Below are positions 51,877-61,276 of a DNA stretch of 64,000 nucleotides, piece after piece. This stretch comes from Calothrix sp. NIES-2100. GTDB lineage: Bacteria; Cyanobacteriota; Cyanobacteriia; Cyanobacteriales; Nostocaceae. Numbering within the stretch: position 1 is the first letter of the stretch; each line of letters starts with the position of its first letter. The notes beneath the pieces were generated by a model, which was not told where the DNA came from, did no database searches, and was given only the letters and a program-made list of their open reading frames with translations. Both the position numbers and the translations under genes were made by a program. The stretch is from positions 2,178,238 to 2,242,237 of the forward strand of contig NZ_AP018178.1 in assembly GCF_002368195.1 (NCBI RefSeq). The letters run 5' to 3'.

Positions 51877-54558
51877 TTACCTCGCCTCGCCAATCAAGGT
51901 AAATGCAGCCCAAGCGCTAGGATGAGGATGCTGTTTCATCGTTGTCAACATCGCTTGACGCAACGCCGTAGCTTTATCAGGATTTTTCTGTAAATCACGG
52001 TAAAATTCCCCCATTAATAAAGCCGAAGGACTATCGGGAATTGACCACAAAGTTACAATTACACTCGGCGCACCCGCAGAAATTAAAGCGCGAGATAAGC
52101 CAACTACACCATCACCTGTGAGTTTACCTTGGGCGGTATCGCAAGCACTTAATACAACTAATTCCGCGTTGATTTTTAAATCTAAAATTTCATTTGCAGT
52201 TAGCAAGCCGTTATCTTTACCATCAGGGGCGAGAGCCACCGCACCAGGGACACCCAAACCTTTAAAATCATCAAGTAAGCCGTGGGTAGCCAGATGAATA
52301 AATCTGGCTTGCGGTAATCTTTGCATCAAAGCGGCTTTAGTAGCATCTTTACCAGTGATGGCTTTGGTATTCAAAATTTCAGCAATTTCTTTTGCTTCCG
52401 TTTCTGCACCTGGTAAGGGAGGTAATTGTTGCGGTGGTTCGCCGATTTTGGGGGCAACGCTGGGCATGGTAGGATTGCCCATAACTAGCGCTTGATTACC
52501 GGAAACTCGTTGGCGTTGTTGGCGAGTTAGATCTAATACCTGAATGGCTGGGGCAGTGAGGATAGTGTGTTTTTCAATGAGGTATTTACCTTGCTCATCT
52601 TGTAAAGCTGCGAAGGGGACAAGGAATAAAGATGATTGCGGTATAAATGTTACTCGCTCATCAGGATTTTTGGGTAAAAGGTCATTAATGGGATTAATTA
52701 GTAATTCGTGAAGCTGTTTGAAGCGGTTTTTGGCTTTGGGTGAATTGGGGTTGTAACTTACGTCAATACCACCGCGACCACGACCTCTGACACCTATTGA
52801 GTCGCGGCTGTTGGTGACTAATTCAGCTAAGGTTGTATTATCTTTTTGCCATAAAGGTTTAAGGTCAGCTTTGCGGAAGGTAATTTCACCTGTGGGTTTG
52901 ATTACCCAAATGTAGAGTTCTGATTCATGAGATTCTTCTTTACCCTGAATCTTGAATTCGTTATAAATAATTGAATATTCAACAAGTGTCGCCTTTTGTT
53001 GTTTGGCTATTTGTTGCAGCAGGGATAATGTGGGTTCTACATTTGCAAGGGCATTTTTACCAGACAAACGTGAATTTAACAAATCCACCAGCGCCCTACT
53101 ACGTCCTTGCTCGGAGATTAAGAGTGCATCGTTGGTTTTATTCTCAGCAATCAGTACTTCTTGTAGGGTGCGGTAGGTGCGAGCTTGTTCTTCAAAAATT
53201 GAGATTTTATAAGCATCGTTGTTACCCAAGTCTCCTCGGATAGATTTTAATACTTCAATACCAGCAAGCAGGATTTTTTCAGCTTCTGGGAGTTTGCCAG
53301 ATTTTTGGTAAGTTGCTCCCAGATTGTTCAGAGACTGCCATTCCCCTAAACGATCTTTGATTTCCCTAGCGATCGCCAAAAACTGCTGCTGGTAGTCAAT
53401 GGCTTTGGTGTAGTCTCCCAGTGCATCGTAAGCATTTCCCAGATTGCCCAGAGATTGTCCCTCACCATTACGGTCTTTGATTTCCCTAGCGATCGCCAAT
53501 CTCTGCTGCTGGTAGTCAATGGCTTTGGTGTAGTCTCCTAGTGCATCGTAAGCAACTCCCAGATTCCCCAGAGCAGCACCCTCACCATTACGGTCTTTGA
53601 TTTCAAGAGCGATCGCCAAGAACTGCTGCTGGTAGTCAATGGCTTTGGTGTAGTCTCCCACTGCATAGTAAGCAACTCCCAGATTGCCCAGAGCAGCACC
53701 CTCCCCTAAACGGTTTTTGATTTCCCTAGCGATCGCCAATGTCTGTTGGAGGTAGTCAATGGCTTTGGTGTAGTCTCCCAATGCTTGGTAAGCAACTCCC
53801 AGATTGCCCAGAGATTGTCCCTCACCATTACGGTCTTTGATTTCCCTAGCGATCGCCAATCTCTGCTGCTGGTAGTCAATGGCTTTGGTGTAGTCTCCTA
53901 GTGCATCGTAAGCAAGTCCCAGATTGCCCAGAGCAGTACCCTCACCTAAACGGTCTTTGATTTCCCTTTTGATTGCCAAACTTTTTGAGTGGTAGTCAAT
54001 GGCTTTGGTGTAGTCTCCTAGTGCATAGTAAGCAAGTCCCAGATTGCCCAGAGCTTTTCCCTCACCTAAACGGTCTTTGATTTCAAGAGCGATCGCCAAT
54101 GTCTGTTGGAGGTAGTCAATGGCTTTGGTGTAGTCTCCTAGTGCATAGTAAGCAACTCCCAGATTGCCCAGAGATTGTCCCTCACCTTGACGGTCTTTGA
54201 TTTCCCTAGCGATCGCCAATCTCTGCTGCTGGTAGTCAATGGCTTTGGTGTAGTCTCCTAGTGCATAGTAAGCAACTCCCAGATTGCCCAGAGCATTTCC
54301 CTCCCCTTTACGGTCTTTGATTTGGCGATAGATAATCAGTGCTTGTTGCCAAGATTGTAATGCAGCTTCAAATTGACTGATTTGATATTGCTCATTACCT
54401 TGCTCAAACAATCTATCTGCTTCGGCTTTGCGATTTGCTGGTGTTTGCGCTAGTACTCTTAACTCTCCCGGTGAGGTTGAAAGGTTGAAAGCGATCGGTG
54501 TGGAAGCAGTGGCGATAACTAGGGCGAGGAAACTTAGACCAATGTTGTGAAAACGCAT
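51877..54558 (-). CDS. CHAT-domain caspase-like protease with TPR array
   Basis: An 893-residue protein with an N-terminal signal-like segment (FLALVIATASTPIAFNL), then nine TPR units. Eight of these are near-identical 40-residue repeats (GDYTKAIDYQQQ.LAIAREIKDR..GEG.SLGNLGVAYYAL), followed by a helical linker and a C-terminal CHAT domain. The catalytic dyad is H759 (HLATHG) and C806 (VLSACDT). The GLSRALISAGAPSVIVTLW and FTLIGE motifs complete the fold. CHAT proteases are caspase relatives used in signalling and, in some bacteria, immunity. TPRs probably sense a partner. The secretion signal would place it in the periplasm. Confidence 0.9.
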   Translation of the reverse strand: MRFHNIGLSFLALVIATASTPIAFNLSTSPGELRVLAQTPANRKAEADRLFEQGNEQYQISQFEAALQSWQQALIIYRQIKDRKGEGNALGNLGVAYYALGDYTKAIDYQQQRLAIAREIKDRQGEGQSLGNLGVAYYALGDYTKAIDYLQQTLAIALEIKDRLGEGKALGNLGLAYYALGDYTKAIDYHSKSLAIKREIKDRLGEGTALGNLGLAYDALGDYTKAIDYQQQRLAIAREIKDRNGEGQSLGNLGVAYQALGDYTKAIDYLQQTLAIAREIKNRLGEGAALGNLGVAYYAVGDYTKAIDYQQQFLAIALEIKDRNGEGAALGNLGVAYDALGDYTKAIDYQQQRLAIAREIKDRNGEGQSLGNLGNAYDALGDYTKAIDYQQQFLAIAREIKDRLGEWQSLNNLGATYQKSGKLPEAEKILLAGIEVLKSIRGDLGNNDAYKISIFEEQARTYRTLQEVLIAENKTNDALLISEQGRSRALVDLLNSRLSGKNALANVEPTLSLLQQIAKQQKATLVEYSIIYNEFKIQGKEESHESELYIWVIKPTGEITFRKADLKPLWQKDNTTLAELVTNSRDSIGVRGRGRGGIDVSYNPNSPKAKNRFKQLHELLINPINDLLPKNPDERVTFIPQSSLFLVPFAALQDEQGKYLIEKHTILTAPAIQVLDLTRQQRQRVSGNQALVMGNPTMPSVAPKIGEPPQQLPPLPGAETEAKEIAEILNTKAITGKDATKAALMQRLPQARFIHLATHGLLDDFKGLGVPGAVALAPDGKDNGLLTANEILDLKINAELVVLSACDTAQGKLTGDGVVGLSRALISAGAPSVIVTLWSIPDSPSALLMGEFYRDLQKNPDKATALRQAMLTTMKQHPHPSAWAAFTLIGEAR
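53349..54318 (-). repeat. 120-bp tandem repeats encoding the TPR array
   Basis: The block GGTAGTCAATGGCTTTGGTG recurs at exactly 120-bp steps (near 53391, 53511, 53631, 53751, 53871, 53991, 54111 and 54231). Most units carry the HIP1-containing AGCGATCGCCAA. High DNA identity shows recent expansion or gene conversion. Confidence 0.9.
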
Positions 54559-54923
54559 ATTAAAGGATGAAGGATGAAGGATGAAGTTAGGATTGGGTAG
54601 GGGAAATATAGGGCTTAGGTAATTAAATCAAGTTGTTTGATGGAGGAAGATAGGAAATAATTGGTGAATTTGGCTAAATTTTGGGATAATTTAACCGCAG
54701 CACCAGCGTTATTTAATGGCTTGTTACTATATAGCTCTGAGCAGGGTGGTGCTTATGCAGTTTTGAGGGGAAGCAATTACAACCAAAGGCAGAAAACAGT
54801 CCCGATGAATCGTAGGGGTTTAGCACTGCTAAACCCAAAAGCGCGGATCTATTTACCATCGACGCAATTGTCAATGCGTCATACCAATTCAAATAATGTT
54901 TGCGACACATAAATTATTCGTCA

Positions 54924-55143
54924 GGGCACAACAATGTTCATTGGTGTCAACTTAAGTCAAACGCTTATTCCACAGGCATTTTACCCCACCCCTCAATCCC
55001 CTCCTCGCTTGCGGGGAGGGGAAGTTTTGCGCCAGCAAAACTGGGGTGGGGTAACGCGGATCTGGATTGTTGCGAGAAAAAGCAAAATCATTTCTTGGCA
55101 AGGGTTTCACGTTAAGTTGACACGTATGAACATTGTTGTGCCC
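54924..55143. repeat. MITE 2, full-length copy with 32-bp terminal inverted repeats
   Basis: Left end GGGCACAACAATGTTCAT plus TGGTGTCAACTTAA; the right end is its reverse complement with two mismatches. The interior holds a GC-rich hairpin (CCCCTCC...GGAGGGG) and CAGTTTTGC/GCAAAACTG type dyads. It is 220 bp long and non-coding. A decayed relative lies at 35031-35217. Confidence 0.78.
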
Positions 55144-55190
55144 CTACCCGGTTATCACATACTTTGTTCAAATTAATATAAGTCCTAATT

Positions 55191-55400
55191 CATTCACGGA
55201 GCTAAAAGCCTCATTCACGGAGCTAAAAACCTCATTCACGGAGCTAAAAGCCTCATTCACGGAGCTAAAAACCTCATTCACGGAGCTAAAAGCCTCATTC
55301 ACGGAGCTAAAAGCCTCATTCACGGAGCTAAAAGCCTCATTCACGGAGCTAAAAGCCTCATTCACGAGGATAAAAGCCTCATTCACGAAGATAAAAGCCT
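55191..55400. repeat. 21-bp minisatellite, ten copies
   Basis: Ten head-to-tail copies of CATTCACGGAGCTAAAAGCC plus T, exactly 210 bp. Copies 2 and 4 have AAAACC, and copies 9 and 10 have CGAGGATAAAA or CGAAGATAAAA. With a 21-bp period both strands stay open (FTELKAS on plus, NEAFSSV on minus), but no start signal or flanking protein supports translation. There are no spacers, so it is not a CRISPR array. Confidence 0.92.
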
Positions 55401-55438
55401 CATTAGCGACTTCCAACTAAATTCCTGACTGCGAACTT

Positions 55439-56074
55439 TCAAGGTGCGATCGCAACAGCAATCCGCTTGAGAATTTGTAAAATTGCATACAGTTCTCTAT
55501 TAGAAGTAAACAAAGCAAAGACCCGCGATAAATCATATTGTGGCGTAGGGGCTTGCGTTAATTTAATAAATAAAACATCATCCCCATTTGTCACCATACC
55601 AAACACAGGTTTATCAGGGTGAGGATTAGCCATTAGATAAGCCAGTGCTTGCGGAACAGCTGACCAAGCCGAAAGCGTGGTTTTTTTGGACTCTAACACC
55701 ACTACCCAAAATTGATTTTGCAGCACCAAAACATCAATCCGTCCCCTTAGCACTTCCTCAACATCATCTAGTACCAGTTCTACAGATGATTCCGCCTGAA
55801 TCTTAAAAGGTGGGTCGTAAAATCCTGCTAGTGCTAGCAAAGGGGAGACTACCAGTAACATGACTGTCCCCTCTAATAAATCACCTTCACCACGGTGATA
55901 AAGATACCTACGCCGCAACACATCTAGAGAAGTTTTTTCAACTTCAGTAATTTCTGGTAATTCTGCAAACCATTCTGTAAAAAACTGCTCAGATTCAATA
56001 CGGACTAGACCAAATCGAGTTTCCGCATCTTTTAAGGTAGTAATCGCTTCTGTAATTGCTGCTGTTTGAGTCAT
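55439..56074 (-). CDS. HsdR_N-like PD-(D/E)XK restriction endonuclease-related protein
   Basis: A 211-residue protein. The core GRIDVLVLQNQFWVVVLESKKT supplies the D...ExK nuclease residues (Asp in RIDVLV, Glu and Lys in LESKK), with a preceding helix containing an Arg- and Glu-rich segment (RRRYLYHRGEGDLLE). The domain resembles the N-terminal nuclease domain of type I restriction subunits without helicase. Stand-alone copies are common in cyanobacteria and may be orphan nucleases. It is next to the minisatellite; a Uma2 gene follows upstream after 190 bp. Confidence 0.82.
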   Translation of the reverse strand: MTQTAAITEAITTLKDAETRFGLVRIESEQFFTEWFAELPEITEVEKTSLDVLRRRYLYHRGEGDLLEGTVMLLVVSPLLALAGFYDPPFKIQAESSVELVLDDVEEVLRGRIDVLVLQNQFWVVVLESKKTTLSAWSAVPQALAYLMANPHPDKPVFGMVTNGDDVLFIKLTQAPTPQYDLSRVFALFTSNRELYAILQILKRIAVAIAP

Positions 56075-56267
56075 AGCTTTTTACAGGACTGAAGTCCTGA
56101 CTACGAAATTTTCAAGTTAGCCATTCACGAGAAAATCTCACAACCAAGTATGAAAATCTCTCTTCGCAGTCAACAGTCTGTAGGGGCGGGTTAACCGAGA
56201 TTCCCATTAACAATCGAAGATATTTGTGAACCCGCCCCTACAACAGTCAACACTATTTTCAAGTTAG

Positions 56268-56825
56268 TTACGGAAGAAATAATTCCGCAAAAGGTATGGT
56301 AATTTCGGGAAAAGCTAATGGTGCTATGACTGCATCTTGAGATAGAACAACTACCTCTTGGTAGCCTGATTCTGTTGGTTGACGCAAAATATAAACTTGG
56401 CGTTCAAGAACATCTAAAATCCAGTAATCTGCAATATTTGCTCTGGCATAAATCAGAGATTTTTCATTAAAATCAATATCAAAAGTACTATAGGAAACTT
56501 CAATTAACAGTAATATTTCTGAGGATGTAGGGTGATGATCGCCATAAGCTGCTGCATCAATGCGGACTACGGCGATGTCTGGTTCTGGTTCGGAAGTAGC
56601 CAGAGTAATAGGTAACTGAACGCGAATTTCTGCCCTATTTCTGAGTAAATCTTGAAGATAGCGGTCAACGCGCTGGGTAGTACCTGCATGGGGTGGTTTT
56701 TGTGGACTCATTTGAATTATCCGACCATCTAAGAGTTCAACTTTATCCTCAGGAGTGAGAATACCAGCATCAATCATGCGGTGGTATTCTTCTATAGTCC
56801 ACAAGCGATTTTGGGTTGCAGTCAT
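56268..56825 (-). CDS. Uma2-family (DUF820) PD-(D/E)XK-like endonuclease
   Basis: A 185-residue protein: LWTIEEYHRMIDAGILTPED with KVELLDGRIIQMSPQKPPHA, then PEPDIAVVRID (catalytic Asp), LLIEVSYSTFDIDFNEKSLIYARANIADYWILD (E.S...K), and VYILRQPTESGYQ. This is the second Uma2 protein in the window and clearly differs from the one at 44743-45354. The role is unknown. ATG 56825 gives the usual start (MTATQNRLWTIEEYH). Confidence 0.92.
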   Translation of the reverse strand: MTATQNRLWTIEEYHRMIDAGILTPEDKVELLDGRIIQMSPQKPPHAGTTQRVDRYLQDLLRNRAEIRVQLPITLATSEPEPDIAVVRIDAAAYGDHHPTSSEILLLIEVSYSTFDIDFNEKSLIYARANIADYWILDVLERQVYILRQPTESGYQEVVVLSQDAVIAPLAFPEITIPFAELFLP

Positions 56826-56890
56826 GGTCTTTATCCCCCTATCGTACAGCCTACTGTTTTCTATTTTCTCTTATTTGTCAGTTGTCAAAA

Positions 56891-56930
56891 AGTCAACAGT
56901 CAACAGTCAACACTCAACAGTCAACAGTCA
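56891..56930. repeat. Heptanucleotide tandem repeat (TCAACAG)
   Basis: Five to six copies of TCAACAG (one TCAACAC variant) between the Uma2 gene and the next minus-strand gene. Confidence 0.88.
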
Positions 56931-56947
56931 TTTGTCCCCCTCATCCC

Positions 56948-58411
56948 TCATTCTCCCTTAATCTTCTCATAGTTATTTTTATAACTATCAAGTTTCTCTT
57001 GCACTTGTTGAGAGACAAACGTACCTTCGGGAATAGCTTGTAATAAATTGATTGCTGCTTGGAATTTAGCTTTGGCTTGCTGTAAAATCACTGATTTTTC
57101 CGGCGCATTTTTAACTATAAAAGCAGCTTCCTGGGCTAATTTATCCGCAGCTTCTAAATTTGAGGCTGCATTTTTTTCCAAGGTGACTTTTTTACTAATA
57201 GCGCTGTAGTTTACCCGATATTTAACTAATTGATTTTGAGCTTTGTCAGAAACAGATGTGCCTTTGGGAATAGATTCTAGCAAGTTGACTGCCTTTTGCC
57301 ATTTAGCTTGTGCCTGCTGCCAACTTGTGAGAGGTAATGGTGTTTTCTGAACTAAAACAGCAGCTTCCATGCCTAGCTTTTGTGCTGATGTTAAATTAGA
57401 TAGAGAAGTTTTTTCATGTTTGAGCTTTTGCAGGTGCTGTATATGGATAATTTGATTTGTAACTATCCAAGTACCAAAACCCAATATCAATAAACTTGCA
57501 CTAATTACTAAAGCTGAATGTACTGGTTTTTGGGTGAATATTTTGCCCAATTCTGCTATTTTTGGACGTTGGGGAAGATTGGTTAAGGCTTTTTCGGCTG
57601 ACTCTAACAAGTTCTTTGTATCTACAACTAAAGCCTGAATTTTTCCTTGAAATAATTCGCAGTCATAAATAATATCTGCCAAGGCTTGACATTTACCACC
57701 ACTGGATATGATAAATCCGTATTCATCGTCAAACCATTCTAATTCTAAGCCGGAATTACCACAAAAGGCTGATAAATTGAGTAATATCAATAAAATATTT
57801 TGTGTATTCTTAATATTGTCAAAGACTTCTGTAGATTTTTGCTGTACTTGCAACAATTCTGCTTGAGAATTAATGATTTGCTGGAATTGCTGCTGTAAAA
57901 CTCTAGATTTACCATAAGCTAAGTCAATCTTGAGTTTGGCTGACAGTTCTTGGAATTTACTTGGTAAGCTGGGATAGTTAATATTACAATTAAGTTGATT
58001 AATCAATTGGGAATTACTTAAAATATCCTCAGCTATTGTCTGAAGTAGTTGTCCCCATTCTAGCCAACGGAAAATTTTAGATTCTAAATCATTTAAAGAT
58101 AGTTTGGATAATCCATTACCAAATTTTTCGGCAATAAATTTTTCTCCAGTTGTCAGCAAGGGTTTTACTAAACAACTGTCAGAGGTAAATAGGGTACTTT
58201 CTGTACCCAAAGAAAGTACAGCACCAGCCGGACTATTAATTTTTACCACAGCTAATTCTTCAGCGATCGCACTTTGGAGATTGCGAAGTTTTTCTTGAAT
58301 AAAATTTAGCCGGATGATTTCTTGCTTAATGGCATGAGAATCACCAACAGTCAGCTTAAGACTCTCAACAAGTTTTGTCAATTCATGTAGAAGCTTTTCG
58401 AGATTAGCCAT
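56948..58411 (-). CDS. Hypothetical membrane protein with C-terminal helical duplications
   Basis: A 487-residue protein I do not recognise. An N-terminal coiled-coil region (1-60) precedes a mixed domain (60-290) and a single transmembrane helix at about 298-320 (HSALVISASLLILGFGTWIVTNQI). After it, two homologous units of about 70 residues (..QAQAKWQKAVNLLESIPKGTSVSDKAQNQL.. and ..QAKAKFQAAINLLQAIPEGTFVSQQVQEKL..) form TPR-like helices on the other side of the membrane. Similar repeats occur in several cyanobacterial membrane proteins with unknown roles. It is divergent from the amidase gene. Confidence 0.72.
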   Translation of the reverse strand: MANLEKLLHELTKLVESLKLTVGDSHAIKQEIIRLNFIQEKLRNLQSAIAEELAVVKINSPAGAVLSLGTESTLFTSDSCLVKPLLTTGEKFIAEKFGNGLSKLSLNDLESKIFRWLEWGQLLQTIAEDILSNSQLINQLNCNINYPSLPSKFQELSAKLKIDLAYGKSRVLQQQFQQIINSQAELLQVQQKSTEVFDNIKNTQNILLILLNLSAFCGNSGLELEWFDDEYGFIISSGGKCQALADIIYDCELFQGKIQALVVDTKNLLESAEKALTNLPQRPKIAELGKIFTQKPVHSALVISASLLILGFGTWIVTNQIIHIQHLQKLKHEKTSLSNLTSAQKLGMEAAVLVQKTPLPLTSWQQAQAKWQKAVNLLESIPKGTSVSDKAQNQLVKYRVNYSAISKKVTLEKNAASNLEAADKLAQEAAFIVKNAPEKSVILQQAKAKFQAAINLLQAIPEGTFVSQQVQEKLDSYKNNYEKIKGE

Positions 58412-58604
58412 AAATATCCCTTGGGGATGGATCGAAGGAAGGCTGAAGTATGAAAGATGAAGTATGAAGCCTGTTGCAGCTTGGTATCCTAGTTGATTGA
58501 AAAATCTCAGGATCTATAAAGCTAGAATTCCCAGAAATTTTGTTAAAGTAACAACTTAAGTTGAAAAATTGGCAGAAAATTTCAAACTACCCCGTAGCTA
58601 AGGC

Positions 58605-60002
58605 ATGAATGAAACTGATTTAGCTTTTACTCCAGCACTGGATTTGGCGCAATTGATCCGTCGCCGGGAAGTGTCGCCCCTAGAGTTGGTAAATATATAT
58701 TTAGAAAGAATTCAGCGGTTAAATCCCCAATTAGGAAGTTATTTTACGGTAATGGCGGATTTAGCGATCGCAGATGCGAAAGCCAAAACCGAAGTTCTCG
58801 CCACTACAAAAGAACTCCCGCCATTTTTTGGTGTACCGATTTCCATTAAAGATCTCAATGCTGTAGCAGGTGTACCTTGTACTTACGGCAACCCGGCTTT
58901 ACTCAACAATATTGTGAACTATGATGATGGGGTAGTGACACGGATTAAAGAAGCTGGGTTTATTCTTCTGGGTAAAACCGCCACTTCTGAATTAGGTTCT
59001 TTTCCTTACAGCGAACCTACGGGATTTCCCCCAGCCAGAAATCCGTGGAATTTAGACTACACCCCTGGTGGTTCTAGCGGTGGTGCAGCTGCATCAGTAG
59101 CAGCTGGGTTGAGTGCGATCGCCCAAGGTTCCGATGGCGGTGGTTCGATTAGGGGGCCTGCGGCTTGTTGTGGTGTGGTAGGAATTAAGCCATCACGAGG
59201 AAGGGTGACACATGCGCCTGTAGGCGATCGCCTTTCGGGAATTGCTACTAATGGGCCGATTGCCCGTACTGTTGCGGATGCGGCTGCACTTTTAGATACA
59301 ATATCTGGTTATTTCCCCGGCGATCCTTACTGGTTACCTGAACCACAGCCATCATTTCTCGCCGCTACGCAAAAACAACCGGGGGAATTACGCATTGCTT
59401 TTAGCACTATCATCCCACCTTTGGGTGAAGCAGACCCTACCTGTGAACAAGGGGTATTGCAAACAGTCCAGCTTTTAGCAGAACTTGGTCACAAAGTTGA
59501 ACAAAAATCGCCAGATTATAGCGGCTTAGTTGAACCGTTTCAAATTGTCTGGCAAGCTGGGGTAGGTGCTGCGGGAATTCCCGCGCCAGCGTTACAACCA
59601 TTCAATCAATTTTTGTTAGCGCGATCGGGTTCAGCGGCGGAATATTTGCAAGCTGTAGCGCAAATGCAGATGGTATCACGGCAAATTGTCGGATTTTTCC
59701 ATAACGTTGATGTGTTGGTATTGCCAGTGTATCTGCATTCACCAATTCGGGTGGGAGAATGGGCTGACTTAACTCCAGAAGAAACATTCCAAAACATTAT
59801 CAACTGGGTAGCACCATGTCCAGCAGCCAATGCGACTGGACAACCTGCGATCGCACTTCCTGTGGGTTTTGATAGTAACGGATTACCGATTAGCGTACAG
59901 TTAGTTGGTAAACCAGGTGGTGAAGAAACTCTGATCAGCCTAGCCGCACAACTAGAAGCTGCTAATCCTTGGCTTCAGCATCGTCCAGCCTTGGCGACGT
60001 AA
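58605..60002 (+). CDS. Amidase-signature family hydrolase
   Basis: A 465-residue protein with the Ser-cisSer-Lys triad of the amidase-signature family: K82 (PISIKDL), S157 (TPGGSSGGAAA) and S181 (GSDGGGSIRGPAACCG). It is related to GatA and many catabolic amidases, but GatA in cyanobacteria normally comes with a distinct C-terminus, and no gatB or gatC is nearby, so I call it a general amidase; the substrate is unknown. It hydrolyses R-CO-NH2 to acid and ammonia. ATG 58605 yields the canonical start. The stop is 4 bp before the Crp-type regulator, suggesting one transcript. Confidence 0.9.
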   Translation: MNETDLAFTPALDLAQLIRRREVSPLELVNIYLERIQRLNPQLGSYFTVMADLAIADAKAKTEVLATTKELPPFFGVPISIKDLNAVAGVPCTYGNPALLNNIVNYDDGVVTRIKEAGFILLGKTATSELGSFPYSEPTGFPPARNPWNLDYTPGGSSGGAAASVAAGLSAIAQGSDGGGSIRGPAACCGVVGIKPSRGRVTHAPVGDRLSGIATNGPIARTVADAAALLDTISGYFPGDPYWLPEPQPSFLAATQKQPGELRIAFSTIIPPLGEADPTCEQGVLQTVQLLAELGHKVEQKSPDYSGLVEPFQIVWQAGVGAAGIPAPALQPFNQFLLARSGSAAEYLQAVAQMQMVSRQIVGFFHNVDVLVLPVYLHSPIRVGEWADLTPEETFQNIINWVAPCPAANATGQPAIALPVGFDSNGLPISVQLVGKPGGEETLISLAAQLEAANPWLQHRPALAT

Positions 60003-60006
60003 TCTT

Positions 60007-60714
60007 ATGCAAGCCTCTTTAGAACAACTCTCTAAAATTACCGTGTTTGCAGATTTAGAAATAGCAGACAAGGTAAATTTGCAACCACAAACCTTGGTAA
60101 AACGTTATACCAAAGGAGAGATTATTCTACATGAAGGCGATTCCTTACCCGCCAAATTATATGCTGTTGTCAGTGGTGCTATTCAAGTTACCAAAACAGC
60201 AACCACAGGTAAAGAAACGATTCTGCGTACCTTAACCAATGGGGAAATTTTTGCTGCACCTGCTTTGTTAGGTAATGGAATTTCCCCCGCAACTGTAACT
60301 GCTGAATCTGATTGCGAAATTCTCACAGTAGAAAGAGATGCTTTATTAACAGCTATCCAACAAAATCCGGAGATTGCTTTACGGATGTTGATGGTTTTTA
60401 ATAATCGGATTCAGCAATTGCATGAAACAGTTCATGGATTAGTTTCCGAAAGGGCGATTGTCAGACTGGCGAGGTTAATTCAATATTTTGCTGCTGAATC
60501 TGGAACTGAATTAACTCCCCAAGGTGAGCATTTAAAAGTTAAATTATCTTATTATCGCATGGCGCGGAGTGTGGGGATTTCTTACGAGGAATGCGTGCGT
60601 TTAATTAAAAGCTTGAAGTCGATAATTGCTTATAGTCGCGGTGGGAAGATGACGATAATTGATATGCAGAAACTAGATGCGATCGCCTCTGGTGCAATAT
60701 CACTGACAGATTAA
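60007..60714 (+). CDS. Crp/Fnr-family transcriptional regulator
   Basis: A 235-residue protein. The N-terminal cyclic-nucleotide-binding fold (residues 8-120; FADLEIADK, ILHEGDSLPAKLYAVVSGAIQVTK, GEIFAAPALLGNG) lacks a clear RxS cAMP-binding arginine, so ligand binding is uncertain. A dimer helix (NPEIALRMLMVFNNRIQQLHETVHGLVSERAIVRLARLIQYFA) leads to a C-terminal winged HTH with YYRMARSVGISYEECVRLIKSLKS as recognition region. It starts 4 bp after the amidase, so it may regulate that gene. It converges with the 60711 gene; the last bases overlap. Confidence 0.88.
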   Translation: MQASLEQLSKITVFADLEIADKVNLQPQTLVKRYTKGEIILHEGDSLPAKLYAVVSGAIQVTKTATTGKETILRTLTNGEIFAAPALLGNGISPATVTAESDCEILTVERDALLTAIQQNPEIALRMLMVFNNRIQQLHETVHGLVSERAIVRLARLIQYFAAESGTELTPQGEHLKVKLSYYRMARSVGISYEECVRLIKSLKSIIAYSRGGKMTIIDMQKLDAIASGAISLTD

Positions 60715-61148
60715 GGTGAAATACCCAAGAAATGTTTTGCGAATTCTGCAACACCTGGCGATAGTTCCCTAGCCAAAGCATTTTGGAGTAAGGGTTTTAG
60801 CATTTCTCTTTGTAAAGGAATGTTTAATTCTTTAAAAGCCTCTGCCATCAGAACCAAGCAAATTGACAAATGTGATGCTACAGAACGAACTAATACTCTT
60901 TCATCTTGGATAAACGATAACAGTTTTTTAACAAATACCTTCATATCGCCATGATACCTCATAATATATAAAACATGAAGTATATTCTCAACTTGATATT
61001 CCGTAAGTGTTGGATCATCAATTCTCTGGAGTAAGTAATTATATGCTGGCTTACCAAGTTTGATAATTTGGTTAGAAATATCTTCAGATAAGCTTCTACT
61101 ATGGAGCCTGATGATGAGCTTTTCCAAGATTTTATTTTCTTCTGTCAT
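60711..61148 (-). CDS. Hypothetical helical (HEAT-like) protein
   Basis: A 145-residue protein. Alternating helices (LGKPAYNYLLQRIDDPTLTEYQVENILHVL, DERVLVRSVASHLSICLVLMAE) look like HEAT repeats, but no family is recognised. Its stop overlaps the end of the Crp-type gene by 4 bp in convergent orientation, which is unusual and suggests both 3' ends are real. Confidence 0.65.
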   Translation of the reverse strand: MTEENKILEKLIIRLHSRSLSEDISNQIIKLGKPAYNYLLQRIDDPTLTEYQVENILHVLYIMRYHGDMKVFVKKLLSFIQDERVLVRSVASHLSICLVLMAEAFKELNIPLQREMLKPLLQNALARELSPGVAEFAKHFLGISP

Positions 61149-61276
61149 GGCTATTTAGGATTTCAATAGTCTATAACTGTTTCTTATATAAGCGAATTCA
61201 AAGTATCCAATGATAGAAAAATAGACTATGAAGGGAATACTCTACTTGTAGTCTACTATTTAGTAGAGCGGCACTG

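Larger units (their letters stand above)
54559..55438. other. Intergenic region with MITE 2 and a minisatellite
   Basis: About 880 bp. MITE 2 occupies 54924-55143 and a 21-bp minisatellite 55191-55400. An open frame at 54661-54912 has no recognisable features and is not called. Confidence 0.6.

Noticed and set aside
54661..54912. An 83-residue open frame
   Set aside because: No family resemblance. Its end enters repeat-like DNA (TTTAGCACTGCTAAACCC).
55191..55400. CRISPR array
   Set aside because: Units are directly adjacent with no unique spacers, and no cas gene is near.
55133..55420. A 95-residue open frame on plus and an 82-residue one on minus across the minisatellite
   Set aside because: A 21-bp period keeps several frames open automatically. 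There is no ribosome-binding site or flanking domain.
58605..60002. GatA subunit of the tRNA amidotransferase
   Set aside because: The amidase triad is generic. No gatB or gatC is nearby, and the linked Crp-type gene suggests a catabolic amidase.
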